Made by a program: the position numbers and the translations under genes. This document shows, piece after piece, positions 16,619 to 25,411 of a stretch of DNA of 64,000 nucleotides (position 1 is the stretch's first letter; each line of letters opens with the position of its first letter). Under the pieces are notes generated by a model. That model saw only the letters and a program-made list of their open reading frames with translations. It made no database searches and had not been told where the DNA came from. The stretch comes from Nonomuraea dietziae (GTDB taxonomy: Bacteria; Actinomycetota; Actinomycetes; Streptosporangiales; Streptosporangiaceae), in NCBI RefSeq assembly GCF_014195505.1, contig NZ_JACIBV010000001.1, forward strand, positions 6,076,001 through 6,140,000. The letters run 5' to 3'.

Positions 16619-17680
16619 ATGTACCGACTCCTGTTCTCGCAGGTCTTGCGGCGTCTCGACGCCGAGGCCGTGCACCACGCAACCGTCAGAGCGCTCGCGC
16701 TGCTCTCCACGCTGCCGCTGCTCAAGCGGCTGCTCCACCGCGCCCTCGCGCCGAGCGATCCCGCGCTGCGGGTGACGGCCTTCGGGGTGCACTTCCCCGG
16801 GCCGCTCGGCCTGGCCGCGGGGTTCGACAAGGACGCGGCCTGCGCCGAGGCGCTGTCGGCGTTCGGGTTCGGGCACGTCGAGGTCGGCACGATCACCGCC
16901 CACGCCCAGCCGGGCAACCCGCGTCCCCGCCTGTTCCGCGACGTCAGGCGGCGAGCGGTGATCAACAGGATGGGGTTCAACAACGCGGGGGCACAGGCGG
17001 CGGCGCGCAGGCTGCGCCGTACGCGGGGGGTTCCCGTGGTGGTCGGCGTCAACATCGGCAAGACGAAGGTCGTGCCCGAGTCCGAGGCCACCGCCGACTA
17101 CGTGACCAGCGCCAAGGAGCTGGCCCCTCTCGCCGACTATCTGGTCGTCAACGTCAGTTCGCCCAACACGCCGGGGCTGCGCAACCTGCAGGCGGTCGAG
17201 CTGCTGCGACCGCTGCTGGCGGCGGTGAAGGAGGTCGCCGACTCCACGCCCCGCCGCACGCCGCTGCTGGTGAAGATCGCCCCCGACCTGGCCGACGACG
17301 ACGTCGACGCGGTGGCGGACCTGGCGCTCGAGCTGGGGCTCGACGGCATCATCGCGACCAACACCACCATCCGCCACTCGGGTGAGACCGGCGGCCTGTC
17401 GGGGCGTCCGCTGAAGGAGCGCTCGATCGAGGTCCTGCGTAGGCTGCGGGCGCGCGTCGGCGACCGGCTGACGCTCGTGTCCGTGGGCGGGGTCGAGGAC
17501 GTCGACGACGTGTGGGAGCGGCTGCTCGCCGGCGCCACCCTGGTGCAGGGCTACACGGGCATGATCTACGAGGGCCCGCTGTGGGCCTCCCGCATCCACC
17601 GCCGGCTCTCCCGCCGCCTCCGTCGCCACGCCACGACCGTCCCCGAGCTGATCGGCCGCACGGCGCCCGACCGCGGCTGA
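16619..17680 (+). CDS. pyrD: Class 2 dihydroorotate dehydrogenase
   Basis: This 353-residue enzyme oxidises dihydroorotate to orotate, the fourth step of UMP synthesis, passing electrons to quinone at the membrane. It has the class 2 N-terminal helical extension (YRLLFSQVLRRLDAEAVHH) and the FMN/substrate motifs LAAGFDKDA, VINRMGFNN, VNVSSPNTPGLR, IATNTT and QGYTGMIYEGP. The ATG at 16619 is chosen over an adjacent in-frame TTG. The gene stands apart from the other pyr genes, as is common for class 2 enzymes. Confidence 0.95.
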   Translation: MYRLLFSQVLRRLDAEAVHHATVRALALLSTLPLLKRLLHRALAPSDPALRVTAFGVHFPGPLGLAAGFDKDAACAEALSAFGFGHVEVGTITAHAQPGNPRPRLFRDVRRRAVINRMGFNNAGAQAAARRLRRTRGVPVVVGVNIGKTKVVPESEATADYVTSAKELAPLADYLVVNVSSPNTPGLRNLQAVELLRPLLAAVKEVADSTPRRTPLLVKIAPDLADDDVDAVADLALELGLDGIIATNTTIRHSGETGGLSGRPLKERSIEVLRRLRARVGDRLTLVSVGGVEDVDDVWERLLAGATLVQGYTGMIYEGPLWASRIHRRLSRRLRRHATTVPELIGRTAPDRG

Positions 17681-17693
17681 GCCGCTCACCCAC

Positions 17694-17721
17694 AGGCGGG
17701 CCGCCGCGAAGCGACCCGCCT
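17694..17721. terminator. Bidirectional hairpin between pyrD and the hexosaminidase
   Basis: AGGCGGG (17694-17700) and CCCGCCT (17715-17721) pair around CCGC...GCGA. The hairpin lies between two convergent genes and has no clear U-tract, as is usual for actinobacterial terminators. Confidence 0.6.
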
Positions 17722-17734
17722 CAGGCGCCGACGG

Positions 17735-19345
17735 TCAGACGCTCGGCCTGGTCGAGGTGGCCGAGTGGGTCATCTCGTCCAGGTGCTCCATCGCGTTCAT
17801 CACCGGCACGACGGCGGGGCGGTGCGGGCGGCCCTGCTGCCACGGGCGAGGGCCCGACAGCGGGCGATACTCCACGCCGAGCGCGTCGAGCCTGCCGAGG
17901 TGGCGCTCGAGCCTGCCCATGAAGTCGGAGCCGGCCTCTCCCGCCCAGGCGACCTCGGCCAGCGCGCAGGCGCGCGGCCACGCCCGGTAGTCGAGCACGC
18001 GCGCGTCGGGGATGCGCTCGCTCCACAGCTGCGCCTGCAGGCCGACCACGCGCTCGCGTTCCTCGGGCTCCCACGACGAGGGGGCCGGCTCGAACGAGGC
18101 CACGTCCGTCACGGTGATCGCGTCGCCGATGGCCATCGGCTCCTGCGTGGAGGAGGCCTCCGCGTAGTCGAAGTAGAGCGGGAACACCGGCGTCGCGATC
18201 ACCGAGTGCCCCGCGGCCGCGGCCCTGCGGCCCACGCCCATGCCGCGCCACGGCATCACCATCGTGTCCTTGCGCAGCCCGCCCGCCACGAAGGCCTCGT
18301 CCCACACCACGGCGCGCGAGCCGCGCTCGGCCAGCACGTCGGCCAGCCGTCGCAGGAACCAGCCGTGCAGCTCGCCCACGTCGGCAAGGCCGAGCGACCG
18401 GCGGTAGGCGGTGATCTCGGCGGAGGCCTCCCAGTCGTCGAGGACGCACTCGTCGCCGCCGATGTGCACGTACGGCGTCGCGCCGAGCGCGCCGAGCAGC
18501 TCGTCGAAGACGGCCGTGAGGAAGTCGACGGTCGGCGGCAGCGGCGACAGGATCGCGGGGGAGATGCCCCACCGGTCGAGCACCTCGAAGCTCTCGCCCG
18601 TCGCGCCCAGCTCCGGATAGGCGGCCAGGATGGCCGAGGCGTGCCCTGGCACGTCGATCTCGGGAACGATGACGACCTCGCGCGCCCTCGCGTACGCGGC
18701 GATCTCGGCCAGGTCGTCGAGGGTGTAGTAGCCGCCGTGCGGGATCCCGTCGTAGGTGGGCTCCTCGCGGAAGTAGTTGGTGGCGGTGCGCGCCCTGTGG
18801 GAGGCCACCTCGTGCAGGCGGGGATAGGCCCTGCTCTCCACCCGCCAGCCCTGGTCGTCGACCAGGTGCAGGTGGAGCCTGTTGAGCTTGTGCGCGCCCA
18901 TCAGGTCGATGACCCTCAGCACCTCGCGCTTGGGCAGGAAGTGCCGCGCCACGTCCAGGTGGAGCCCGCGCCAGCTGTGGGAGGGAGAGTCCTCGACGCG
19001 CACGCCGGGCACGGTCCACGCGTCGGTCGTGACCGCGCTGCGGTAGGTCGCGTCGGGAAGCAACTGGTGCAGCGACTGCCCGGCGTAGAACGCGCCCGCC
19101 CTGCCGCCCGCGGTGATCTCGACGCCACGCGAACCGACGACCAGGCGGTAGGCCTCCTCGCCGAGCGCGGGGTCCATCCTGACGTCGATCGCGCCCGTGT
19201 CGCCGGGGCGCAGGTCGAGGACCGGTAGCGCCCGCCGTACGGCGTCGGCCAGTTCGGCGGGGCCCGAGACGGTGGCTCCGACGGCGAGCTCGTAGGAGCC
19301 GGACAGCGAGGACAGCACATTCGGGCGAGGCAGCAGCGTGTTCAT
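17735..19345 (-). CDS. Family GH20 beta-N-acetylhexosaminidase
   Basis: This 536-residue protein has the GH20b N-terminal domain, then a TIM barrel with SWRGLHLDVARHFLP, NRLHLHLVDDQGWR, PEIDVPGHASA and the catalytic HIGGDE (D298/E299). It should release terminal N-acetylglucosamine or N-acetylgalactosamine by substrate-assisted catalysis, recycling chitin or peptidoglycan fragments. No signal peptide is visible, so it probably acts on imported oligosaccharides. A peptidoglycan amidase and a LacI regulator follow, suggesting an amino-sugar theme, though co-regulation is not shown. Confidence 0.93.
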   Translation of the reverse strand: MNTLLPRPNVLSSLSGSYELAVGATVSGPAELADAVRRALPVLDLRPGDTGAIDVRMDPALGEEAYRLVVGSRGVEITAGGRAGAFYAGQSLHQLLPDATYRSAVTTDAWTVPGVRVEDSPSHSWRGLHLDVARHFLPKREVLRVIDLMGAHKLNRLHLHLVDDQGWRVESRAYPRLHEVASHRARTATNYFREEPTYDGIPHGGYYTLDDLAEIAAYARAREVVIVPEIDVPGHASAILAAYPELGATGESFEVLDRWGISPAILSPLPPTVDFLTAVFDELLGALGATPYVHIGGDECVLDDWEASAEITAYRRSLGLADVGELHGWFLRRLADVLAERGSRAVVWDEAFVAGGLRKDTMVMPWRGMGVGRRAAAAGHSVIATPVFPLYFDYAEASSTQEPMAIGDAITVTDVASFEPAPSSWEPEERERVVGLQAQLWSERIPDARVLDYRAWPRACALAEVAWAGEAGSDFMGRLERHLGRLDALGVEYRPLSGPRPWQQGRPHRPAVVPVMNAMEHLDEMTHSATSTRPSV

Positions 19346-19358
19346 GCCGGGAATGATG

Positions 19359-20201
19359 TCACTTCAGGTAGTTTTGCAAACCGTCCGCCAGCGACTGAGC
19401 GATGCGCTGCCTGAAGGCGGCGTCCTTGAACTTGGCGGCCTCACCCGCGTTGCGCATGTTGCCGGACTCAATGAAGATCTTGGGTACCGTCGAGAGGTTG
19501 AGCCCGCCGAGGTCGTTGCGGAAGCTGAGCGCCTTCGACCCGATGTAGGTGGAGTACGGCAGGCCGGTGCCCTTCCTGAACGCGTCGCGCACCGCGACGC
19601 CCAGCCTGCGCGAGTCGTTCACGACGGGGTCGACAGGGCCGTTGATCTTCTTCGGGATGATCACGTGGAAGCCGCGGTTGCCGGCCGCCGAGCCGTCGGC
19701 GTGCACCGAGATGGCGGCGTCGGCCTTGGCCTTGTTGCCGATCGCGGCCCGCTCGGTGATGCAGGGCCCGACTCCGGTGTTGTCGGCGCGGGTCAGCTTC
19801 ACCGTGGCGCCGCGCGCCTTGAGGATCTTGGTGAGGCGCTGGGAGACGTCCCAGGTGAAGGCGGCCTCGGAGTAGCCGTCGTTCGTGGAGGTGCCGGTGG
19901 TGTCGCAGGCCTTCCACTGGGTCAGCACGTTGACCTGACGGTTGATGGCCTTCGGGTTCTTGTGGTTGCCCCCGTTGTGACCGGGGTCGATCACGATGGT
20001 CCTGCCCTCCAGCGGCCTGTCGGCCGTGGGGGCCGCCGAGCCCGCCGCGGGCGAGGCCGCGGGGGCCGACGAGGGCGCGGCCGAGGCGGACGGCTGGGCG
20101 GCCACGGGCGCGGCGACCCTCTCACTGTTGGCGGCGGCGCCACCGCACGAGGCGGCGGCCAGGCCACAGAGGGCGAGAGCGGAGGCAGCTAGAACACGCA
20201 T
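19359..20201 (-). CDS. N-acetylmuramoyl-L-alanine amidase (Amidase_3), probable lipoprotein
   Basis: The 280-residue protein begins with a signal sequence ending in a lipobox-like AAASC (Cys about residue 19), then an Ala/Pro/Ser linker to about residue 62. The Amidase_3 domain follows: IVIDPGHNGGN with the first zinc His, ISVHADGSA with a further zinc His and FIESGNM with the catalytic Glu. It cleaves the bond between muramic acid and the stem peptide outside the membrane. The start ATG lies 28 nt after the stop of a small protein gene. Confidence 0.9.
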   Translation of the reverse strand: MRVLAASALALCGLAAASCGGAAANSERVAAPVAAQPSASAAPSSAPAASPAAGSAAPTADRPLEGRTIVIDPGHNGGNHKNPKAINRQVNVLTQWKACDTTGTSTNDGYSEAAFTWDVSQRLTKILKARGATVKLTRADNTGVGPCITERAAIGNKAKADAAISVHADGSAAGNRGFHVIIPKKINGPVDPVVNDSRRLGVAVRDAFRKGTGLPYSTYIGSKALSFRNDLGGLNLSTVPKIFIESGNMRNAGEAAKFKDAAFRQRIAQSLADGLQNYLK

Positions 20202-20229
20202 GCGCTCCAACTTACGTGACCCCGCGGAC

Positions 20230-20475
20230 TTACCAGACGTGTTCGCCGACTTCCTGGCGCTGGAGGAGGGCCGCCAGCTCCCTCGCGTCCTCGGCGTCCA
20301 GGCCGAGGACCACGCGCGGACGGCCCCACGGGTGGTCGAGGGAGTGGGCCACGTAGCTGGCCACCGACTCGGCCCCCGCGTCGCCGCGCCCACGCCCGGC
20401 GCGCCAGTGCGCCCAGGCCCGCTCGAGTTCGGCCGCGGCGCGCTGGGCGCATGACACCAGTTCTGGATCACGCAT
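20230..20475 (-). CDS. Small conserved-looking protein of unknown function
   Basis: An 81-residue protein (MRDPELVSCAQRAAAELERA...) follows a strong GGGGGA Shine-Dalgarno and precedes the amidase by 28 nt, so it is probably co-transcribed with it. It is charged and helical with no signal peptide, membrane helix or metal motif. I do not recognise the family. The ribosome-binding site and codon pattern support a real gene. Confidence 0.6.
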   Translation of the reverse strand: MRDPELVSCAQRAAAELERAWAHWRAGRGRGDAGAESVASYVAHSLDHPWGRPRVVLGLDAEDARELAALLQRQEVGEHVW

Positions 20476-20575
20476 GACTGTCCCCCGGGTCAGATACGGC
20501 AGTGACCCGTCCGAGTTAACAACCGGGGCCGCGGGGCGGCACGGCCGTTTGAACCAGGCTTGGGGAAGGCATCGG

Positions 20576-20597
20576 GTGAAGAAGACGCCCTCTTCAC
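20576..20597. terminator. Hairpin over the stop of the LacI gene
   Basis: GTGAAGA (20576-20582) and TCTTCAC (20591-20597) form a perfect 7-bp stem with an 8-nt loop spanning the LacI stop codon. It may end the leftward transcript. Confidence 0.35.
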
Positions 20598-21637
20598 TCG
20601 TGGGCGGGGCCCGTGCTGCGCCGTACGATCAGCTCGGGTGTGACCTGGCGCAGGCGGGCGACCTTGCCCGGGTCCTGGATCCTGTCGCTCAGCAGCGCCG
20701 CGGCCGACCTGCCCATCGTGCGCCTGGGCTGGTCGACGGAGGTGAGGGAGATGTGGTGCACGCCCGCCAGGTGCGTGTTGTCGTAGCCGATGACGGACAG
20801 GTCCTCGGGCACGCGCAGGCCCAGCTCGCTCGCCGCCGACAGCACGCCGAGCGCGACGAGGTCGTTGGCGGCGAAGATGGCCGTGGGACGAGGATCGCGG
20901 GTGAGCAGCGCGCGGGCGGTGCGCCTGCCCCCCTCCTCCGTGCTCTCACCGTGCTCGACCATGATGTACGGCGCCAGCGCGTGCCGTCGCATGGCCACCA
21001 GGTAGCCCTCGCAGCGTGAAGCGCGTGAGCCCTCGATGTGCGCGATGCGCCGGTGCCCGTGCTCGACCAGGTGGTCGATGGCCAGACGGGCGCCGAGCTG
21101 GTCGTCGTCGACGACGATGTCGACGTTGTCGAGCTCGATGTCACGTTCCCCTACGACCACGGTGGGGGTGTAGGAGGTCGCCTCGATGAGGGTCTCGCTG
21201 GTCGGGGCGATGCCGAGCAGCACCAGACCGTCCACTCTCAACTCGAGGAACGCTTCGACGGCCTCGTCCTCGAAGGCGGGGTCCCACTGGCTGTTGCCGA
21301 TCAGCATCCTCAGCCCGTCGCCGTGCAGGCTCTCCTGCAGGCCGTCGAGGAACTCGGCGTAGAAGGGGTTGTGCAGGTCGGCCACGAGCGCGCCGACCAG
21401 ATGGGTACGGCCCTCGACGAGGCTGCGCGCCACGGCGTTGGGGCGGTAGCCGAGCTCGCGGGCCGCCTGCAGGACGGCCTGCCTGCGATGCTCGCTGACG
21501 TGCGGGGAGCCGCGCAGCACGAGCGAGACCAGCGATTTGGAGACGCCTGCGCGCTCGGCGACGTTGCGGATGGTGGGTCTCGGGCGAGGCAACGTGTCTA
21601 CCTCGACGACGGTCGTGTTGACTGACGGTCCTGACAT
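20594..21637 (-). CDS. LacI-family transcriptional regulator
   Basis: This 347-residue regulator has the LacI helix-turn-helix with hinge (TIRNVAERAGVSKSLVSLVLRG ... GYRPNAVARSLVEG) and a periplasmic-binding-like effector domain with IFAANDLVALGVL and VIGYDNTHLAGV. The ATG at 21637 has GGGGGAG 5 nt upstream and gives a short 25-residue lead before the helix-turn-helix. LacI proteins usually repress sugar genes; no sugar transporter adjoins, so its target is elsewhere or is the GH20 side. Confidence 0.9.
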   Translation of the reverse strand: MSGPSVNTTVVEVDTLPRPRPTIRNVAERAGVSKSLVSLVLRGSPHVSEHRRQAVLQAARELGYRPNAVARSLVEGRTHLVGALVADLHNPFYAEFLDGLQESLHGDGLRMLIGNSQWDPAFEDEAVEAFLELRVDGLVLLGIAPTSETLIEATSYTPTVVVGERDIELDNVDIVVDDDQLGARLAIDHLVEHGHRRIAHIEGSRASRCEGYLVAMRRHALAPYIMVEHGESTEEGGRRTARALLTRDPRPTAIFAANDLVALGVLSAASELGLRVPEDLSVIGYDNTHLAGVHHISLTSVDQPRRTMGRSAAALLSDRIQDPGKVARLRQVTPELIVRRSTGPAHE

Positions 21638-21734
21638 GTGTCTCCCCCGCGATGCGTGGATGGGCACCTGTCTCACCAAACGATCGAGGACGCGGCAGGG
21701 TACGGGCCGAAGCGTTATTAGGCAGCGCCTCCGA

Positions 21735-21740
21735 TAGTGT
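21735..21740 (+). promoter_or_regulatory. Leaderless -10 element (TAGTGT) of the TetR gene
   Basis: TAGTGT ends 6 nt before the GTG at 21747. GCAGGG between them could also act as a weak ribosome-binding site. Confidence 0.35.
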
Positions 21741-21746
21741 GCAGGG

Positions 21747-22400
21747 GTGACAGCAGGGAAATCCGCAGGCAGTGACACGCGTCCTGCGCGTCGCAGGCTG
21801 AGCGTGGATCGGCGCCGCGAGGAGCTCATGGCGGCCGCCCTCGAGCTGTTCAGCCGGCGCGATGCCGAGGACGTCTCCATCGACGACGTCGCCTCGGCGG
21901 CGGGCGCCTCCCGAGCGCTCGTCTACCACTACTTCGGCGGCAAGCAGGAGCTGTACGTCGCCGCGCTGAGGAGCGCGGCCGAGCAGCTCGAGTCGCGGCT
22001 GCGCCCCCAGGGCGGCGGGCGCCCGCTGGACGAGCTGGCCTCAGGTCTCAGGCGCTACTTCGACTTCGTCGAGGAGCACGCTGCCGGGTTCGCCGCGCTG
22101 CTGCGCGGGGGCCCCGCCAATCGCGCCGGCGAGGTCGGCGAGATCGTCGACGGCGTGCGGCAGCGGTTGTTCCGGATGATCCAGAAGCAGATGCGGGTCG
22201 AGGAGCCCACCCCGTTGCTGCGCATCACGCTGCGGTCGTGGATCGCCTCGGTCGAGACCGCCGGGCTCGACTGGCTCGAGCATCGCGACGTGGAGCGCGC
22301 GACGCTGGAGAGGATGCTGGTGGATCACATGGTGGCGCTGCTCGGCGTGGCGGCGGCGCACGACGCCAGCGTGGAGCTCCTCCTGAACGACCTCACCTGA
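21747..22400 (+). CDS. TetR-family transcriptional regulator
   Basis: The 217-residue protein has a TetR helix-turn-helix (DRRREELMAAALELFSRRD ... SIDDVASAAGASRALVYHYFGGKQELY) and an all-helical ligand domain. It is divergent from the LacI gene with a 109-bp spacer; no transporter or enzyme adjoins on its own strand, so its regulon is not evident. It resembles the TetR regulators often found beside bldC in related genomes, but that is memory, not something seen here. Confidence 0.87.
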   Translation: MTAGKSAGSDTRPARRRLSVDRRREELMAAALELFSRRDAEDVSIDDVASAAGASRALVYHYFGGKQELYVAALRSAAEQLESRLRPQGGGRPLDELASGLRRYFDFVEEHAAGFAALLRGGPANRAGEVGEIVDGVRQRLFRMIQKQMRVEEPTPLLRITLRSWIASVETAGLDWLEHRDVERATLERMLVDHMVALLGVAAAHDASVELLLNDLT

Positions 22401-22670
22401 CGAGCGGTCGCCCGCCGTACGGCGTGGCGGCTCGAGGTCTCGGCTCCTCGGGGGGAGCCACGGCCCCCGGGTGACCGGCAGGGCCGGGCGGGGTAAAGGG
22501 GTCTACATCTCAGGGGGGTGTGCGGGGTGGAAGGATGGCGCCGGGCGGGCGGCGCCAACTCCCGTATGCGTCCCCCGACGCGCGGGCGACCTGACTTCGT
22601 CACGCGGGTGGACCGGGCTGAGGAACCTGGCCCACCGTGAACCCCCCTAAGGATCGTGACGATCCCTGAC
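22401..22670. other. Convergent intergenic spacer with GC hairpins
   Basis: No gene is seen. GGCGCC (22537-22542) and GGCGCC (22551-22556) can pair around GGGCGGGC and could end transcription of the TetR gene or bldC, which converge here. GC skew and runs of G (for example 22513-22518) are strong, and the spacer looks non-coding. Confidence 0.5.
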
Positions 22671-22874
22671 TTACTCCGAGCGCTGCTGCGGAATCCCCGC
22701 GAGCAGAGCACGGACCTCGGTCTCCCGGTAACGCCGGTGCCCCCCCAGGGTGCGAATCGACGTCAACTTACCCGCCTTGGCCCACCGCGTGACGGTCTTG
22801 GGGTCGACCCTGAACATGGTCGCGACCTCGGCGGGCGTGAGCAGTGGCTCGGCCTCGGGTGTACGAGCTGACAT
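22671..22874 (-). CDS. bldC: Developmental regulator BldC
   Basis: This 67-residue MerR-like winged-helix protein has LLTPAEVATMFRVDPKTVTRWAKAGKLTSIRTLGGHRRYRE, practically the whole of Streptomyces BldC (68 residues), which binds DNA head-to-tail and delays entry into development. There is no dimerisation or effector domain, as expected. GGAGAGG stands 8 nt before the ATG. The neighbour order bldC - conserved unknown - valine dehydrogenase matches the Streptomyces coelicolor order as I recall it (SCO4091-SCO4089), which supports orthology. Confidence 0.96.
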   Translation of the reverse strand: MSARTPEAEPLLTPAEVATMFRVDPKTVTRWAKAGKLTSIRTLGGHRRYRETEVRALLAGIPQQRSE

Positions 22875-23196
22875 TTGTGCGGCCTCTCCTCCGTGTGGAC
22901 CGGCTCAGCGATCCTGTGACTGCTTCTGCGCGTGTCACGGATGTCCCCCTATGGCCCAGTGCGTGCGGCTTTTCTGGACCATATGCGGCATCACCCGAAG
23001 TGACCATACCGCCACGCTGAGCGATTGGCGAGCCCTTCTTTGACCCAACTGCCCGCCCACATGGCGATGTCACGCTCGGTGATTCTAGCGACACGTTTCG
23101 TGGTATCGCAGTGAAAACGGCAAACTACTCAGTTCGCAGAAGCGTGGAGTCGTGTCACGTGACCTACTCATGCAGGTCAGACCGTTTCTTTGGGGT
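22875..23196. promoter_or_regulatory. bldC upstream region
   Basis: These 322 bases carry no convincing gene and are AT-richer than flanking DNA. On the minus strand TATGGT hexamers near 22978 and 23007 could be -10 elements, which would give bldC a leader of over 90 nt. A perfect 10-bp palindrome, GTCACGTGAC, lies at 23154-23163 near the end of the next gene. Long regulatory regions are typical of developmental genes. Confidence 0.45.
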
Positions 23197-24060
23197 TCAG
23201 TTGGCACTTTCCAGATGTTGCATTGACTTCCACCGCAAGATCACACGCTGATACATGGCAAAGGCAAGTTCTTCTTGACCTGTGTCCAGCCCCGTGAGGG
23301 CGGCCGAGAGCTCCGCGACCGACTGATCGGCCTGCAACGCCTCGTCGTCCATGAGGTGGACGAGGCCGCCGTAGTCGAGCTCCACCAGCGAGTGCGGATG
23401 GAACTCCTCCAGCCAGCGGGCGACGTCCTCCACCTCGAGGCCGGTGGCGACCTCTCCCACGTGCTTGCGGATGACCTGCAGCGCCCGCGCCGAGCGCCGC
23501 CTCGCCTGAGCCATGGAGGTCACGTAGATCAGGTTGCGGCCCGTGGTGGTCGTGGTGTCCTGGCCGTTGGCCGCCTTGCCCAGCACCAGCCAGCGCTCGT
23601 TGCCGTCGAAGGGCACGAACCACGCCGGCGGCACGTTCCATGTCGTGGTCCTGATGTGGGTGCGCAGCGCCGCCGAACCGCCCTGCCGCTTGAACCTGTC
23701 GAAGTCGTCGGCCGTCTGCTCCGCGATCGCCTGCGGCACGAAGCTGTCCATGAGCTTCACGGGAGTGCTGCCACGGAAGTCTGAGAACGCCAGCCACGAG
23801 CGCAACCGGCTCTGCCATGGGCAGACGTAGAGCCGGTCCTCCACGCGCCGCAGATAGGCGTTGGGGCTCTCCTGGGCGGGCGCGGGATGCGGAGGCTTGG
23901 CGAGCAGCCTCCTGATGGACTCGCCGTGCTCGGCTTCGAGCGCGGTCGCCCTGCGCGGGCGGTCGCGCGAGTCCGCGTACGCGGCCCAGATCGCGCGCTC
24001 CTGCTCGGGGAACGCGGTCAACGGTTCGTAGACGCGAAGGTAAGCGGCGTAGGGCAGCAC
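23197..24060 (-). CDS. Conserved actinobacterial protein of unknown function between bldC and vdh
   Basis: This 287-residue soluble protein begins LPYAAYLRVYEPLTAFPE and has no signal peptide, membrane helix or recognisable catalytic motif. Notable conserved-looking stretches are YVCPWQSRLRSWLAFSDFRG, WFVPFDGNERWLVL and RNLIYVTSMAQARRRSARAL. It keeps its place between bldC and vdh in Streptomyces, which hints at a shared developmental or amino-acid role, but no function can be given. The start is GTG at 24060, without a clear Shine-Dalgarno; it is divergent from vdh. Confidence 0.8.
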   Translation of the reverse strand: MLPYAAYLRVYEPLTAFPEQERAIWAAYADSRDRPRRATALEAEHGESIRRLLAKPPHPAPAQESPNAYLRRVEDRLYVCPWQSRLRSWLAFSDFRGSTPVKLMDSFVPQAIAEQTADDFDRFKRQGGSAALRTHIRTTTWNVPPAWFVPFDGNERWLVLGKAANGQDTTTTTGRNLIYVTSMAQARRRSARALQVIRKHVGEVATGLEVEDVARWLEEFHPHSLVELDYGGLVHLMDDEALQADQSVAELSAALTGLDTGQEELAFAMYQRVILRWKSMQHLESAN

Positions 24061-24219
24061 GCTGGCATCGTGTCACGAAGACACCCTGCTTGCACCGTTG
24101 TGGTCGCACCGGCCGCCCCGTCCGGGAGCGAGGCGGGCGACGGCAGGCCGTGCCGACCTCTAATCTGAGGAGGATCTCCGCCGCGAACGGTGCGGTGGAC
24201 CGGACAGGGAGTCACTACC

Positions 24220-25299
24220 GTGACCGACGTCTTCGGCCAGTCCCACAAGGACTCGCATGAGCAGGTCGTCTTCTGTGCCGACAGGCAGAGCGGGCTGCGC
24301 GCCATCATCGCCATCTACAACACCGCGCTCGGGCCCGCGCTCGGGGGCACCAGGTTCTACCCGTACGAGAGCGAGCAGGCGGCCCTGGCCGACGTGCTCA
24401 ACCTCTCCAAGGGCATGGCCTACAAGAACGCGCTCGCGGGGCTCGACCTCGGCGGGGGCAAGGCCGTCATCATCGGCGACCCGACCAAGGACAAGAACGA
24501 GGCCCTGCTGCGGGCCTACGGCCGCTTCGTCGAGTCGCTCGGCGGCCGCTACTACACCGCCTGCGACGTGGGCACCTTCAGCGAGGACATGGACCTCGTG
24601 GCCCGCGAGAGCCGCTACGTCACCGGCAGGACGCCCGCCCACGGCGGCGCGGGCGACTCCTCCATCCTCACCGCCTTCGGCGTCTTCCAGGGCATGCGCG
24701 CCTCAGCCGCCCACCTGTACGGCACCAGCTCGCTGAGCGGCAAGCGGGTCGGCGTCGAGGGAGTGGGCAAGGTGGGCCACCGCCTGGTCGACCACCTGAT
24801 CGACGACGGAGCCGAGGTCGTCGTCTGCGACGTCAGCCCCGCGGCCGTCGAGCGCGTACGGCAGCGCCACCCCTCGGTGGAGGTCGTCGCCGACGCCAGA
24901 GCCCTGACCGACTCCGACATCGACGTCTACGCCCCCTGCGCCCTCGGCGGCGCGCTCGACGACGACACCGTCGAGCGGCTCCGCGCGAAGATCGTCTGCG
25001 GCGGGGCCAACAACCAGCTCGCCCACGTGGGCGTGGAGAAGCAGCTCGCCGACCGCGGCATCCTCTACGCGCCCGACTACGTGGTCAACTCCGGCGGGGT
25101 CATCCAGGTCGCCGACGAGATCGAGGGCTTCAGCATGGACCGCGCGCGGGCCAAGGCGACCCAGATCTTCGACACGACGCTAAAGATCTTCGGCATCGCC
25201 GCGGAGGAAGGCGTGCCGCCGGCGGTCGCAGCGGATAGGCTGGCAGAGCGCCGAATGTCGGAAGTCGGGCGTATTAGGGGCATCTGGCTGGGCGGCTGA
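24220..25299 (+). CDS. vdh: Valine/leucine dehydrogenase
   Basis: This 359-residue NAD-dependent enzyme reversibly deaminates branched-chain amino acids to 2-oxo acids. It has the Glu/Leu/Phe/Val dehydrogenase motifs: GPALGGTRFYPY, KGMAYKNALAGLDLGGGKAVI with the catalytic Lys, the dinucleotide fold VGVEGVGKVGHRLVDHL and GGANNQL. GTG at 24220, 8 nt after GGGAG, is preferred over an in-frame GTG ten codons earlier. Its products could feed the 2-oxoacid dehydrogenase at 51-55 kb or branched fatty-acid synthesis. Confidence 0.93.
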   Translation: MTDVFGQSHKDSHEQVVFCADRQSGLRAIIAIYNTALGPALGGTRFYPYESEQAALADVLNLSKGMAYKNALAGLDLGGGKAVIIGDPTKDKNEALLRAYGRFVESLGGRYYTACDVGTFSEDMDLVARESRYVTGRTPAHGGAGDSSILTAFGVFQGMRASAAHLYGTSSLSGKRVGVEGVGKVGHRLVDHLIDDGAEVVVCDVSPAAVERVRQRHPSVEVVADARALTDSDIDVYAPCALGGALDDDTVERLRAKIVCGGANNQLAHVGVEKQLADRGILYAPDYVVNSGGVIQVADEIEGFSMDRARAKATQIFDTTLKIFGIAAEEGVPPAVAADRLAERRMSEVGRIRGIWLGG

Positions 25300-25364
25300 C
25301 GCCCCGGGCCCATACGACGTACCGAGCTGAGCGCAAAACAGGTACGGTAATAGGCGAACAAGAG

Positions 25365-25391
25365 ACTGACGCCCAAAGTCATGGCGTCAGT
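25365..25391 (+). promoter_or_regulatory. Leader hairpin 1 of the DUF3073 gene
   Basis: ACTGACGCC (25365-25373) and GGCGTCAGT (25383-25391) form a perfect 9-bp stem with a 9-nt loop. It may be a leader structure of the DUF3073 mRNA or a terminator of vdh, 66-92 nt beyond its stop. Confidence 0.55.
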
Positions 25392-25411
25392 GCGTGGTGC
25401 GTTAGCGACGA

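Noticed and set aside
22750..23043. Plus-strand 97-codon open frame across the bldC start
   Set aside because: It overlaps bldC antisense and shows no protein-like features; the region is better explained as the bldC promoter.
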